Below, piece after piece: positions 10,412 to 21,470 of a stretch of DNA of 64,000 nt. The DNA is taken from assembly GCA_015680685.1 (NCBI GenBank), contig MNCI01002249.1, positions 674,896-738,895 on the forward strand. The letters run 5' to 3'. How positions within the stretch are numbered: position 1 is the first letter of the stretch; the number at the start of each line of letters is the position of its first letter. Position numbers and translations under genes: made by a program. The notes beneath the pieces are model-generated. The model saw only the letters and a list, made by a program, of their open reading frames with translations, did not search any database and was not told the DNA's origin. Source of the DNA: Gnetum montanum. Taxonomy: Eukaryota; Streptophyta; Gnetopsida; Gnetales; Gnetaceae.

Positions 10412-11130
10412 ACTACTTCTATGTTTGATGATCCCTTGAACCTAAGTGTGAAGGGGAGATGGATTTCATCACAAGACTTCCAAGAGTACAAGGATATTCT
10501 AGCATCATTATGGTTGTAAATAAGTTCTCCAAGTATGTCATCTTCATCCTATGCTCTACCTCCTACACAATTGAGGATGCAGCATCCTTTTTTTTTTTTG
10601 ACAACATCATGCACTACATTGGATTATCATTAAGCATCATCTCTAATCATGATTTCTGATTCACAGATGAATTTTGGTGAAAGCTATTTCTAATGTTGGA
10701 AACAAATCTACAAGTGCCCTTGGGGTACCATCCACAAACATATGGTTAGAAGGAAAGAGTTGACAAAGTTCTTGAGGAATATTTCTGGCATTTCATTTAG
10801 TTCAATTAAATGAACTACGTGACCTTACTACTTGTGTCTCAATTCAATTATAACATTCAGAAATCCTTATCCATAGGGTTCTCTCCAATGATGTTGGCCT
10901 TAAAGAGGCATCCATCAATTCCTCAACTCATGGAAACCTTCCATAGAGGTTTTAATTCTTCAAGGGCTAAATTTGTCAAGTCATGAACAGATTGCATTTA
11001 AGTTGCTCAGTTATACTTGCAAAAGTCAGTGCATCACATGAGAAAGAAATCGATAACATGAGAAGGCCATTAGAGTTTATGGTTGATGAGTGGACATTGT
11101 TGAAAATGGATTATGTCAGGAAAATGAAGC
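10412..11130 (+). pseudogene. Element G: Ty3/gypsy integrase fragment (chromovirus-like)
   Basis: From 10459 the frame reads MDFITRLPRVQGYSSIIMVV, then KFSKYVIF, GLSLSIISNHDF and, after frame breaks, a VDKVLEEYFWHF segment. These match the DFITGLP, RFSKYATF, SIISDRDPRF and ERVNxxLEEYLRHF landmarks of chromovirus-type integrases and differ from the integrases of C and E. The first catalytic Asp has become Asn (VVNKFSK); the second is also Asn (SNHDF for SDRDP). A T-run expansion lies at 10589-10600. The rest of this element is not visible; it may lie left of A and B if B inserted into it. Confidence 0.7.
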
Positions 11131-11297
11131 TAAAGATGCATGCTAGTTAGAATTTTTAGGAGTTTGAAATGCAAGATAGGAAGGAGTAGATGGTGTTATC
11201 TGTAGTGCTAGTAGTATGGTCATGTTAAATGTTCTTTATATGTTTAGGGATACATTGTATGCTTAGGGATATTATGGATTTGTAGTAATGAGTTGTT

Positions 11298-11400
11298 AGC
11301 CTAGCAATAAGACACTTGATTTGGAAGCTCCAAGTAATGGGCTCAATTATCTGACATCTACTTTAGAGGGAAGAAAATGTCTAATTAGTCATTCTTGAAG
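11298..11400 (+). repeat. tRNA-derived SINE-like head, copy 1
   Basis: TTAGCCTAGCAATAAGACAC resembles a tRNA A box and anticodon stem, followed about 45 bases on by GGGCTCAATTAT, a weak B box. Similar heads at 12484 and 12829 suggest a SINE family. No clear target duplication is seen. Confidence 0.35.
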
Positions 11401-11473
11401 CATTTTGTTTATGGATGAGAAGTCAAATCTCCATTGATTTTTTTAGGCCATATGCTCTCAAACACTTTATGTA

Positions 11474-11500
11474 TAATATATATATATATATATATATAAT
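11474..11500. repeat. (TA)n microsatellite
   Basis: About twelve TA units in an AT-rich intergenic stretch. Confidence 0.85.
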
Positions 11501-12187
11501 CTAGTTCAATGTTGTCGCTACCCTTACATGAAGCCTCTCTTCTTTTATGTTTCTCTTCATTTTTTCCATCCTTCTTGTCTACTTATTTACCTCTTCTTTG
11601 CAATTACTTTTGTTATTGTTTTGCAAAAATTTTGTTCATGCTATATTAGTCTTTCATTTGGCACTTGTTGAATATAGTGGTTTGTTGTAGACATTTTTTT
11701 TTCTTTCTGCTATCTTCTTTTTGTAGTTTTTTTAGTGCTTACTATTCTTTGTCAGAGATTTGCAAAGTTGTTATGTAGGAAGAAAAAATTGGTGCAGAAT
11801 GTACAATTTTAGAAGAAGCATGAGTAGGCATAGGTTGGTAGAATAGTTTTAATTTTATTTGTAGTAGTCTATTAAGGGGTTGTGGGTATTATCTTTTTAT
11901 TTTTATAAGGGATATATGTTTTAGTTGTTGTTGTTTTTCATAGGTTTTTTGTTCAATTTATGAATTTGTTTGGGGTTCTACTTTTATTATTATTTTAAGG
12001 GTGTATGTAGTGTTACTTTTGTTTTTTTAATTTTTTCCCCTAAATTTTAGATAAGTTGGGTTTATACTACGTAGAACATATCTCTAAGGTAGGGATGTGA
12101 AGTTCAAAAAGGGTGTTCATACTAAGCTTTGAGCCCAACAACTTCAAGTATAAATGTGTATAAGGGAATGAATTGGCAAAAAAAAAA

Positions 12188-12475
12188 TTTGGGATGTGAG
12201 AGGTTTGTAGAGTAGTTATTTAAGGGGTGCATAGATTGTATGATTAGGATTAAATATGTGGATATTAGGGGATGCATAAGTATATATTGAAGTGTTAGTT
12301 TTGATTTTTTTCTTTCTTAATAAGTTACTTCTTCACTTCAAAAAATTGTTTGGGATGTGAGAGGTTTGTAAAATAGTTATTTAGGAGGTGTATAGATTTT
12401 ATGTTTAGGAATATATGTATAGGTATTATGTTGTTCTTATGGTGATGGGTATATATTGTAGTGTTTTTTTTAAAT
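12188..12475 (+). repeat. Two direct repeats, period about 163 bp
   Basis: TTGGGATGTGAGAGGTTTGT begins at about 12188 and again at about 12351, each followed by AGTTATTTA, a GCATAGATT- or GTATAGATT-like word and a TATATATTG(A)AGTG end. The copies are diverged. They look like an old local duplication. Confidence 0.6.
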
Positions 12476-12483
12476 GGAAATTA

Positions 12484-12660
12484 GATGTTAGCATAGTGGT
12501 AAAGATTCTTGATTTCAAAGCTTAAATTCATGTATTCAATTCTTATAGGTAATGCTAGGTTACATAGGTTGAATTTTATTATATATCTTATATAGTCATG
12601 TGTAACTATCTTATAATCATTGCAAGGTTTCAATGCCAACCCCACCCTTTTTTTATAGGT
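12484..12660 (+). repeat. tRNA-derived SINE-like unit, copy 2
   Basis: GTTAGCATAGTGGTAAAGAT matches a tRNA A box (TRGYNNARNNGG), and TATTCAATTCTTATAGG, 46 bases on, is a weak B box. The unit runs on to a CCAACCCCACCC pyrimidine-rich segment near 12638, which recurs after the head at 12829 only loosely. This is the clearest copy. Confidence 0.45.
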
Positions 12661-12828
12661 TATGTATTCAATTAAGGAAATTGGTTAGGGGTATAAGTTA
12701 TATGTTGTTGTTGTAAGGTTGTATGGAGTGTTTGTTTCCCCTCCTCCACCACCCCAATCCACACACACCGCCCTCGCAACCCCACCCCCCTTCTACATGT
12801 ATTCTTTTTTGTTGGTTTTTAATGAGAC

Positions 12829-12990
12829 GTTAGATTGGTGGTAAGACTTTTGATTCAAAAATTCAAATTATAAGTTTAATTCTTGTAGGTAATAGTGAGT
12901 TATAAAGTTCTAATCTGACTACCTCTTCCACCTCCTTTTTATTTCCATTAATTAAGGGTTAATTTCTTTTAGCTTTATCTCCTCCCTTCC
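12829..12990 (+). repeat. tRNA-derived SINE-like unit, copy 3
   Basis: GTTAGATTGGTGGTAAGACT with TTTAATTCTTGTAGGTAATA downstream repeats the arrangement of copy 2. Diverged; boundaries uncertain. Confidence 0.4.
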
Positions 12991-13384
12991 CTTTCCATTA
13001 GTCAAGGTGTGTGGTTTACATCCTACAATTACAAATTCAATCCTAATGGTTAAGATATATAAGCATCATGTAAAGCTTAATTAAAACTAAGTCTAATAGA
13101 TCTCATTATAAAATAAGGTGCAAGGAAATGCTTGAAGCCATAAACAATTTCTTAGAACCATGGTGAAAACCGTAGGATGATTTTTATGCTTTTCAATAAC
13201 AATAGTCAAAGAAAACTAAAGAAAAAAGGTTGTGAAAGCACATAAGTCATCCCTTAAAAGTTAAATAAAGTAATTAATGAGCCCCAAGTACCCTTGAAAA
13301 ATGCATTTATCAAAAAATTGAGCAAGGCAAACTTGGCCCCAAATAATGTACAACGGCCCCTATCCATTTCTATAAGTAGGTAAC

Positions 13385-14313
13385 TAATGAGCGATGAGGT
13401 ACCCCTATGCCCAACCATATGAATCACAAAGTGTTCACACATGATCTAGTCAAATTCTACAGAGTTCATCATTTCTAGTGCACTAGCCCTTTAGGAAGTG
13501 AATCTAGCCTTAAGTTCAATCGTTGTCTTCCCAATTACACTTGTGACATTCGTTGGTGTGGTTAAGTGTAACTGAGGCATTCAATTTTTATCATTTTTTA
13601 TGTTTTATAGATCGGTGCTCAAATATGGATAAAAGTAATTTGATTAACTAATCTAAATTAACTAATTTACTAGCATTTAACTAACCCTAACATAAGTATT
13701 TGTTCTTACTTTCCATACACATCCTAAACCCACATATCTGCCACTAGGCGACCAAGCACTATGCTACTAGGTATACCAAGTAATAACACTACTGGGATTA
13801 CCAAGCGAATATGTGTTATGCTCGAAGCAATCGTACTTATGTATTTAATTTATCTAGCTTTATAACCTCATTAACTCAACTGCTGGAAAATATTTGTGAA
13901 ATAATTGAGAATAATTAACAACTAATTGAAAACATTGAATGCATAAATAAAATAGCTAATCTATCCAAAGTGCTGCAAGGTTTATTAAAAAGTTCATCTT
14001 TATTGCTGCACACACTATCATGCTTAGGTACAACAATGCTCGAATAAATATTTGTACACTCAATGACTCCTACTGCAAGCACTCAGGAAAAATATTCTAA
14101 CTTTTGAATGGAAAAAATGCAAGATCTTCACTACTACTGAAATCAAGATTGCCATAAATGCAGCTGATAGGTGTGTATTTATAAGCGACAGATAGATGCT
14201 ACATCAATGAGGCCTCATCGACATAGGGTGAGATGCGTTAATGAGGCCTCATCAACACGATCGACTATGTCAACTAGGCCTCGTCAACGTAGTCAACCAA
14301 CAACAACTCATCA
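13385..14313 (-). repeat. 3' LTR of element C
   Basis: A 929-bp LTR bounded by TAATGAG (decayed TGATGAG) and CTCATCA. U3 (minus strand, 14313-14190) carries three copies of an ATGAGGCCTCATCRAC-like palindrome near 14208-14288, then a TATAAATAC box near 14178-14186. CpGs are partly retained inside the palindromes. Confidence 0.85.
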
Positions 14314-14330
14314 TATCCCCACAACTAAAT
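14314..14330 (-). other. Polypurine tract of element C
   Basis: The minus strand reads ATTTAGTTGTGGGGATA immediately before the LTR start TGATGAG. Confidence 0.8.
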
Positions 14331-14557
14331 GACAACTCATCCTTGAGTTCTTTTACAAAATTGGGAAGGTATGGAATTATTTACTAACTTTTCTTCAACA
14401 AAATAAACTAACTTTGACAAATAATGGAGTTCCTAGGTGTACGAATCAACACACTACAAAAATGATGGTGTTCAAGACACAAAATTAAACACCATGACAC
14501 AAATCTTCAAAAATTAGACAACACGTTCCTTGATGGTGTGAAGCTTATTGGAGAAAA

Positions 14558-17416
14558 TCAAACAGTCTCAGGTGGAGGTGGTTCTTGAGGATCTTAGGAA
14601 CCCTCACTAGCTTCACACACTGGCAATAGTTGAGGTGACTATGGTTTTCCTGCTACTATTGCAACTTCAAGCAAGACGTACAAAGCATCCAGTAGTGCTT
14701 TCATTGTCTCCTCCTTACTCCTAGAATCATGCACCATCCACGTAGCTTCCCTAATTTGGGTTGGAATGGGCACATCCCAAGGACATGAGATCACTAGAAA
14801 TAACTCCTTGACATTGACGAAACAAGTAGCAAACTATTTGCATTTAATGTCAAATGCTCACACTGCGTTCTTTGGCTCCTGGTAGTCATTCATCTATCTA
14901 GCTAGGTCCTCAGTGATGGATCATTAATCTATGAATCACCCTTTGAGGACTTCAAGTTTAGCGTTAGCAATCTCAAGCTTTTGCTTGGTGGCCTTGTGGT
15001 ATTTGAACTTGGCCTTCTATAGCAAATACGAGCTAGCCACTTGTTTCTCTAATTTTGACCATAGCTATCTAGCTATTAGCATATCTAGGTTTTCGTAATG
15101 GAGAGTGGTCAACTCCATACACTCTATCATTTCTTCAATTTGCAACTCCTTCAAGAGGATCTTTGCTTTATTATAGGTGTCAATCCCATCAACGATGGGC
15201 TACCACATCTCTCTTCCTTACTGGAGTTGCTAGAGGGTTTCATTCACTTTTTCCTTTACCATCTAGATTTTTTTTTCATTAATTTCCTTTTGCAAACCAA
15301 CTTGGTCCCTATAATAATTTTTCACTCTCTCAAATTTGAGAGCTTTGTTCTTCTAGGTGGTGATCTCAATGGCAAACTTTTGTTGCAAGGTGTGTACCTC
15401 CTCCATTGACATATTACAATTCTCCATAGTCAATTTTCTTAGTTTAGTATTTACCTTAGCAAGCTGCTCCTTCTGTTGATGAATGAACTCTTGCATTTGA
15501 TCTTTTTAAGCATCAACATTTTGTAGGTGATGATTTTACGTAGTCAATGCTTCATTCTCTTAGTGTATCTGATTCAAGTCCTTTTTGATTAAGTGTGTTT
15601 CAGCTTCTACCATGAACTATTTAAAGATGGTCATTACTACTTCCTCCTCAACATTTTGAAATCATTCTTGAAGCTATTTGATAGCTTCATCTCTTATCAT
15701 TGCTAGGCTAAGGATTGCTTGTTCTATAAGTTGGGCATGAAGTTCAGCAACCTCTATAGCCAAGCATTGATTTTGCTCTTGATTTGTTTCTAGTTGCCCC
15801 TCCAAAATGATGCATCTGCCCCTTGCATTTAGCAGCTCCAACTAGGTTGTGATGATGTTCTCTGGAAGATCGAAGATGTATGAAGTCAATTGCCCAGTTC
15901 CTACCAATCGTTCCAACAACTATTTTTGTTTGGCTACGTCCAATTTTCCACTATCCATGCCTACTGATGTCTGCACATCTTGGAGTGTAGATACATCTAC
16001 TATAGACATCATGGATGCATTCAATGCTTCATCTACACAATTAGCTACAACTTCTGTTACGATCTCCTACCCCTAGTGCTACATCACCAAAACAGTTGCC
16101 TCTTCACCTTCCTCCAACTGCACTGACAAAGTGGCAGCATTCCTAGAGATTTCTAGGAATAGATGGTATGTTCCTAGTGACACTGTTACCTCTCAAGTGT
16201 TGGGATCTGACCTCAAAGGTAGCTACATTCTTTGGGCTAAGAAAATGGGATCACCTCTCTTCATTTGGCTAACTTTTTGGGCTACCTCAATAAGGTGACT
16301 CATCATTGGCCTATACACAAATGAATCTATCCCACTCATTCCTACTTGTTGCTCTTGTTCACTCAAGAGTTGTTCTTGGATTTGTCGTAGATGCTCAAGG
16401 ACTACGTGGGCCTCCAATATTGTCTCCTAAGTAGGTGGTGGTGGCAACAGCTCCTCTTCTTGACTAGTTTTTGGCATCTTATCCTTCATGATTTTCACCC
16501 ATGAGGCCATGGGAGCATGCCTAAGAGTATCATTAGAATAGAAAAAAATGTCTGCCCTCTTGCAAAGTTTCCTGATAAGGCATGAAAATGGCAGGGTCTT
16601 CCTTCCATATTCATTCTCCTTAAAGCATTTTTTGATCTCCAAATAAATTAGTTGTGGAAGGTTAACAGGAAATTTCCTACTTGGAGTAGCACATGCTTGG
16701 ATGAATAAGGTAGTCACCTTGCTTGACCTCACTATTGGATTGAGGTGATAGGTCACTATCTTGAAATAAATCTGCTCCGCTAGTGTGAGTGTACCATACT
16801 CCTTACGGTCCATCCTGTAGCATTGCTGGGTCCATTCCATTTTTACCTTAGGATCACCCTTTGTTGATATTTCTACCAACTGTGTTCCACTTTCTAGCAA
16901 CCCCAGTGCCTATGCAATAGCCTCCACAAAGTAGGACATTTGAATGTCCTTGATTTTTACAACGAACCCTGGCCTTCCCCTATTCCAGAAGAGATAGGTC
17001 TCTTCCATGTACCATTCCCCACTAGATGTGATAACTAGACACATGGGAGGGGCTTGCAATTATGTCTTTACATCCTCTAGAGCATTTTCCAAAAATGGCC
17101 TGAAGGTTATCTCTTAAAGAACTGATCTTTGAATTTCTTAGGACTTGATGATGTCTAGGCAAGCTTGAGTCAAAGTGACCTCAATCCTTGGCATGAGTCC
17201 AAGCACTTCTCCTTGTTGGGATTTTTTAGTAGGCACTTCTTCCTTTGGAATTTGTCAAACAGATTTCACTTTGGGTTCCTCATGGAGAGGTTTGGTTACA
17301 TGGGTCACCTCTTATTGTTCTTGGCCTTATTCCTACTAGCCCCTTCCAACTCTAGGTTGTTTCTCTTATGGTTGTGAGGTTCTCCTTCCTGTGAGATACT
17401 TTTATTTGGGTGCCAT
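14558..17416 (-). pseudogene. Extra 3' ORF of element C, broken by stops
   Basis: The start is the MAPK at 17416, matching MAPK in F and D. The end is the stop at 14558 after DPQEPPPPETV. The span is 2,859 nt, an exact multiple of three (953 codons), although in-frame stops are common. The domain shared with B, D and F lies at about residues 150-330 (EYGTLTLAEQIYFKIVTYHL, PVNLPQLIYLEIKK, LPFSCLIRKLCKRA). A 157-codon piece (16900-16427) is still open and ends in a Glu/Pro-rich run (SQEEELLPPPPT). The second half is Leu/Glu/Lys-rich and helical. Enzymatic function is not visible; regulation or particle function is possible. Confidence 0.7.
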
Positions 17417-17700
17417 TTGTAATCATAATAAGACCATGAATTAGCAATCATTGTGTAACCTTAAAACAATTATGATACCTTAACTCTTGAGGGTAGTTAC
17501 ACTTGACTAAGTTGTGATTATGGTTGATTTAATTAACTCAATTGTTAATTTTATTTATGCATTATCAGTGAAATTATTTCGGAGGTTTTTGGAAGGGTTA
17601 ATTGTTAAAAGAGTTGATATTTTTATGTTGTTAAGGTTCCCATGATATGGGGGAAGTTACAAAAAAATTTCAAAAATTTCATCAAAAACCTTAAGGTTTG

Positions 17701-17716
17701 TGGCCCCCATGATAAA
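17701..17716 (-). other. Internal polypurine-tract-like sequence in C
   Basis: The minus strand reads CTTTATCATGGGGGCCACAA, close to the E version (GATTTACGTCATGGGGGCCA). It lies 285 bp before the extra-ORF ATG and about 156 bp after the TATA box at 17879-17872. Confidence 0.5.
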
Positions 17717-17871
17717 GATCTTACCTTTAATAAGTGCAATATCAAAAAACAGAGTGATTTGGACAAATGGTTTGAAAGTTATGGGCTTTGGAAGGTTTTG
17801 GGCTCTTAAAAATTGCAAAATTTCCTTTGTGTTATGAGAAAATTGCCAAAGAATTCCAAAGTGTCTAGTAG

Positions 17872-17917
17872 TATATATAGTATTTTTGCACTATGTCGAC
17901 ATGGCCTCATCGATGCA
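17872..17917 (-). promoter_or_regulatory. Internal promoter-like module of C
   Basis: On the minus strand TGCATCGATGAGGCCATGTC (17917-17898) precedes a TATATATA box (17879-17872). GATGAGGCC is the core of the palindrome repeated in C's own LTR U3, not the GATATC of the other subfamily. It lies about 460 bp before the extra-ORF ATG. Confidence 0.5.
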
Positions 17918-18632
17918 ACTATTGACCACTGTTAACCTTGGTCAAACTTTCAAAATACAAAAAAAAAAAATTAATGAAATTGGGATCAAATGAAAGCTTA
18001 GAAGACCAACAATAGTATGAAATCATGAGAAAAGTATGTTGAAGTTCATAAATTTAAAAAATGGAGAGAGAAAATTAATCTAATGAATAAATGCAATAAA
18101 AGATTGAGTACTAAGCAGTTTACACAATGGAAAATATGAAATATAGGATTGTAGCGATGTCAAAGGTAAGGAACCTTAACTAATCAAGCCAAAAGCTATA
18201 CAAGTGGATCCTCCCCATGCCAGGCTCATGCCCTTTTTTTCCTTGCATAACCTCAACTAGGGGTCTGTGGGCCCCATAGTTGATTTAATGATCATGACAA
18301 GTTAAGGACCAACCCAAAAGAATCCACTCAAGAATCCCAACACATTAGACTAAGAAATAGAGCATAACATAGAGCTCAATAGTGAGGTGAATTATGGCAA
18401 CATGGATGAATGATAAAGAAGGTGGAATGAGGTTCCAAATTAAGGTCATAAGAAGTCCCTTGTGAAATTTGTGGTTAAAATGATCCAAGAAGTTCCATCC
18501 TCAGTCCAGACCAAAACCATCCATTTTTAGTGACTTTACATCACCACTCTAAGACTAATCCATCCACTCAAGACACAAGAGTGCTTTCACAAAATAACCA
18601 TTGTTCCACAAAAAGGAGAGAGAGGAGTAGGA

Positions 18633-18671
<39 letters not shown>
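18633..18671. repeat. (GA)n microsatellite
   Basis: About 19 GA units in the spacer of C. Confidence 0.9.
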
Positions 18672-18673
<2 letters not shown>

Positions 18674-18698
18674 CTTTTTAGGGAACCTTCAAGCATAG

Positions 18699-18885
18699 GT
18701 GCATGTAATCCTTTTATTTGTCCAAGGGTTGTGCTTTGAATTCCCACAGTTTTTTATTTTTTATTTTTTTGAAATGGGAACCACACCATGCAAGGACTTA
18801 TTCGTGTCAAAGGGATGTGCTTTGAATTTTCATAGTTGCTTTTTTTTTTTTTTTGAATGGGAACCACACCATGCAATGACATTAT
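18699..18885. repeat. Tandem duplication of about 90 bp in spacer of C
   Basis: Two copies of a unit with TGTGCTTTGAATT, a T-run and AATGGGAACCACACCATGCA. The word GGGAATTCAAAGCACACCC in E (about 56474, opposite strand) shows the single-copy ancestor. Each copy has its own T-run expansion. Confidence 0.75.
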
Positions 18886-19506
18886 TTATCTTCCTATCAT
18901 TGGGTGGTATGGAATGGTAAGAAGTCCATGAAAAACACTCAAGCACTCAAGTAAGAAGAAGAGTACAAAGAGTATTGAATCCCCTTGAAGTCACACCCTT
19001 TACAAACCTTTGGATCCTTCCTAATTCTGGAACTACCAAGGTCACCAATTGATTAAAATTTTCTTTAATGAAAAGGGATCTCAAATTTCCAAAACAAGGA
19101 AAACCATAGAGTTCATTGGATGGGCAAATGATGTGAACTCACTACTTGTTTCATAAAAAATAGACCATGTCAAAGTCATCAAACATTAGAATTCAAAAAT
19201 AGAAACTAGACATCGACAATCATACATTAAGCACAAACCATCATTAGTAAATAGCAACAATGGCATTGTGTCCTGTGACAATAAAGTAGATTTATTAGCA
19301 AAAATGAGAAAATACCATACTTAACAAAAGGAAACAAAATAAAGTAAAATTGATAAGAAAGTGTAAAATAATTAAGAAAGTTAAAAGGTACTAAAAATGG
19401 TATAAAATTAGAAAAAATTCAATAATCAAATATTTGTAAAATCAAAAATGTAAAAAACAAAAAAGTAGAAAAGTTGAGAGGCCATGATAATGGTCAACAT
19501 GGATGG

Positions 19507-19528
19507 CCATCTTCCCCATGACTGAGTT
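19507..19528 (-). other. Polypurine-like tract at the end of pol in C
   Basis: The minus strand reads AACTCAGTCATGGGGAAGAT just after the integrase frame ends. The same place in E (55856-55877) has AACTTAGTTGTGGGGGAGAT and in D (42843-42821) AATTCAATCATGGAGGAGAT. It could act as a central polypurine tract. Confidence 0.5.
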
Positions 19529-19529
19529 G

Positions 19530-20720
19530 GAGGAAGAAGATTTGAAAAATAGAACATGGTTGTCCATCTATTAAGGCAGTAGTTACACTGGCTAGTGTTG
19601 GTTCTAGGAAAGGTTTGACTTGTTGAATATTGAACAACTACTTTTTATTTGGACTATCAAGTTTGTAAATTATCATGGCCCCAAAGGGAAAGGTTTGATC
19701 AATTATATAAGATTCCTCCTACAATTTTTGGATCTTTTGGGGTACATGTGTGGAGTTCTAGTAAAGAACCTTATCTCCAAGTTGAAGATTTACTTTCCTA
19801 ATTCTAAGATCATGACAATGCTTGCTAAATGCCTTATTCACCTCATTCAAGGATAGGGCCACTAAGTGATTTTCATCTAGCATGTTCAAATTGATCAATC
19901 TTTCCTTCTATGCTAAACTTAGGTCAAGGTTTAGATCATAGGCCATCGAGAGTGTATGGAGCTTGAATTGAATTGGAATTGTTGGAAGTTTCTCATACAC
20001 TAACTCATAGGGAGAATATCCAATATGAAGTTTCCAAGTGGAACGATAAGCCCAAAGAGCATTGTTAAGTTTTGTACTCTAGTCCTTCCTATATTTGCTA
20101 ATGGTTCACATTAGTATTTTTGTAATCTCTTGGTTGGTTATATCTGCTTGACTATTGGCTTCGAGGTGGTAAGGCGTTGTTAATTTATGTTCTACCCCCA
20201 AGCATTACATTAATTTTCTAAATGTGGCACCTATGAAATGAGTTCCATTATCAGAAATTAGCAAACATGGCATCCTAAACCTATTCACGATATTTTGTTG
20301 TATAAATTTGATAGTAGTGGATGATGTATAATCAGTAACAACTGTTGCTTCTATCCATTTTTTGTAGTACTCAATTGCTACTATAATATATACTTTCCCA
20401 TTAGACATGGATGTGATGGTACACATAAAGTCAATGCCCCATATGTCGAAAGATTCTAGTGGTTGAATCCACTGTTAAGGACCTTCCATGCAAGTAGTCA
20501 TCCCCCTGTCACATTATCAATGTTCACAAGACTTGGAAAACTAGTGGGCATCCCTAAAGATTGTAGACCAATAATATCCTACCATCTAGATTTTTATGGC
20601 CATGCATCTCCCTACATAGTGGCCTCCACAAAGCCCTTCATGAGAATCTTGGAGAACATGCAGTTGATCTTCATCAGGGACACACCAACGAATTAGGCCA
20701 TCAACATACACCTTGTAAAG
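19530..20720 (-). pseudogene. Integrase of element C, broken
   Basis: Minus strand. The zinc-binding region near 20490-20570 keeps an H...C-type pattern (RDAH, then SCEH and MEGP). The core at 20426-20205 reads KVYIIVAIEYYKKWIEATVV, NIVNRFRMPCLLISDNGTHF and FRKLM. The first catalytic Asp appears as Glu (AIEYYKKW, normally AIDY), the second is present (SDNGTHF). The C-terminal part continues to a GAMIIYKL, QVKPFLEP and QPCSIF tail shared with E. Integrase joins the DNA copy to the host genome; this one has many stops. Confidence 0.75.
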
Positions 20721-20939
20721 GTGTCCATTGATTTCCATGAAGTATTTGGCCCGATGAAAAAATTATTATTTTTTTCTAAAATCCAAGTCCTATGGCATCT
20801 CTTGAGTAAGAAGATATGTGAGGATGCCATTATACCATATTGCTTTTTCAGGCATTTGTTCATTTATTATTCCAGTAAAGAGGAGTTCATTTGGAAACTA
20901 ATCAGAGAGCGAGCTCTCCTCCTCTTTATTATCCCATCT

Positions 20940-21470
20940 TAAGGAAGAGACATGGTCAGTGATCACATTCTTAGTCCCTTTTCAATCTACCATAGTAAGA
21001 TTGAATTCCTGCAAGATCACAAGCCACTGTATAACACAAGGGCTCATCATTAGCTTATTCATAAGAAAGCAAATTGCACTATGGTCTATATGTACAAATA
21101 CCTTATATCCTAGCACATAATGTCTAAACTTTTCTAGCACGTACACCACTACCATTAATTCTTTCTTTGTGGTGGTGTAATTCAAATGTGCCCCCATAAT
21201 GCTTCTACTCACGCAATGGATGTAATATGGACATTTCTTATTGTCCAACTACATGAGCACTACTTCCAAAGCATAATTAGATGTGTCTATCATGATATGG
21301 AATGGTTTAGACCAATTTGGTGCTCATAGGATTGGTCTTTCTACGACTTTCTCCTTTAATTGTTGGAATGCGTGTTCACATTCCTTGGTCCATATGAAAG
21401 GTACATCCTTCTTTGTAAGTTCTACCAATGGCTTTGCAATCTTAAAGAAATTCTCAATAAATCATTGGTA
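20940..21470 (-). pseudogene. RNase H of element C, broken
   Basis: The open piece 21248-20982 reads MDNKKCPYYIHCVSRSIMGA, NYTTTKKELMVVVYVLEKFR, YVLGYKVFVHIDHSAICFLM and IQWLVILQEFNLTMVD. This is the RNase H module after Ty3/gypsy reverse transcriptase (NYxxTEKELLAVVxAxEKFR, VxTDHxxL), which degrades the RNA strand during DNA synthesis. Flanking frames carry stops. Confidence 0.8.

Larger units (their letters stand above)
11131..13384. other. AT-rich region with SINE-like remnants, no gene seen
   Basis: No long coding frame or protein motif is visible. The first 150 bases may be decayed tail of G. The rest holds three tRNA-like heads, a pair of direct repeats and a (TA)n tract, listed separately. 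At 13080-13384 I see nothing recognisable; C begins at 13385. Confidence 0.5.
17417..19506 (-). other. Spacer of element C between integrase and extra ORF
   Basis: No gene is seen. It contains the internal polypurine-like tract, the promoter-like module, a (GA)n tract and an 85-bp duplication (listed separately). GGATCCTCCCCATGCCAGGC at 18203 is the opposite-strand form of the conserved GGGAGGATCC word of B and E, so the spacer is the same module in reverse. Confidence 0.6.

Noticed and set aside
14558-17416. Extra ORF as a retroviral envelope gene
   Set aside because: No signal peptide, membrane helix or cleavage site is visible in any copy; the second half is coiled coil and the tail is proline-rich.
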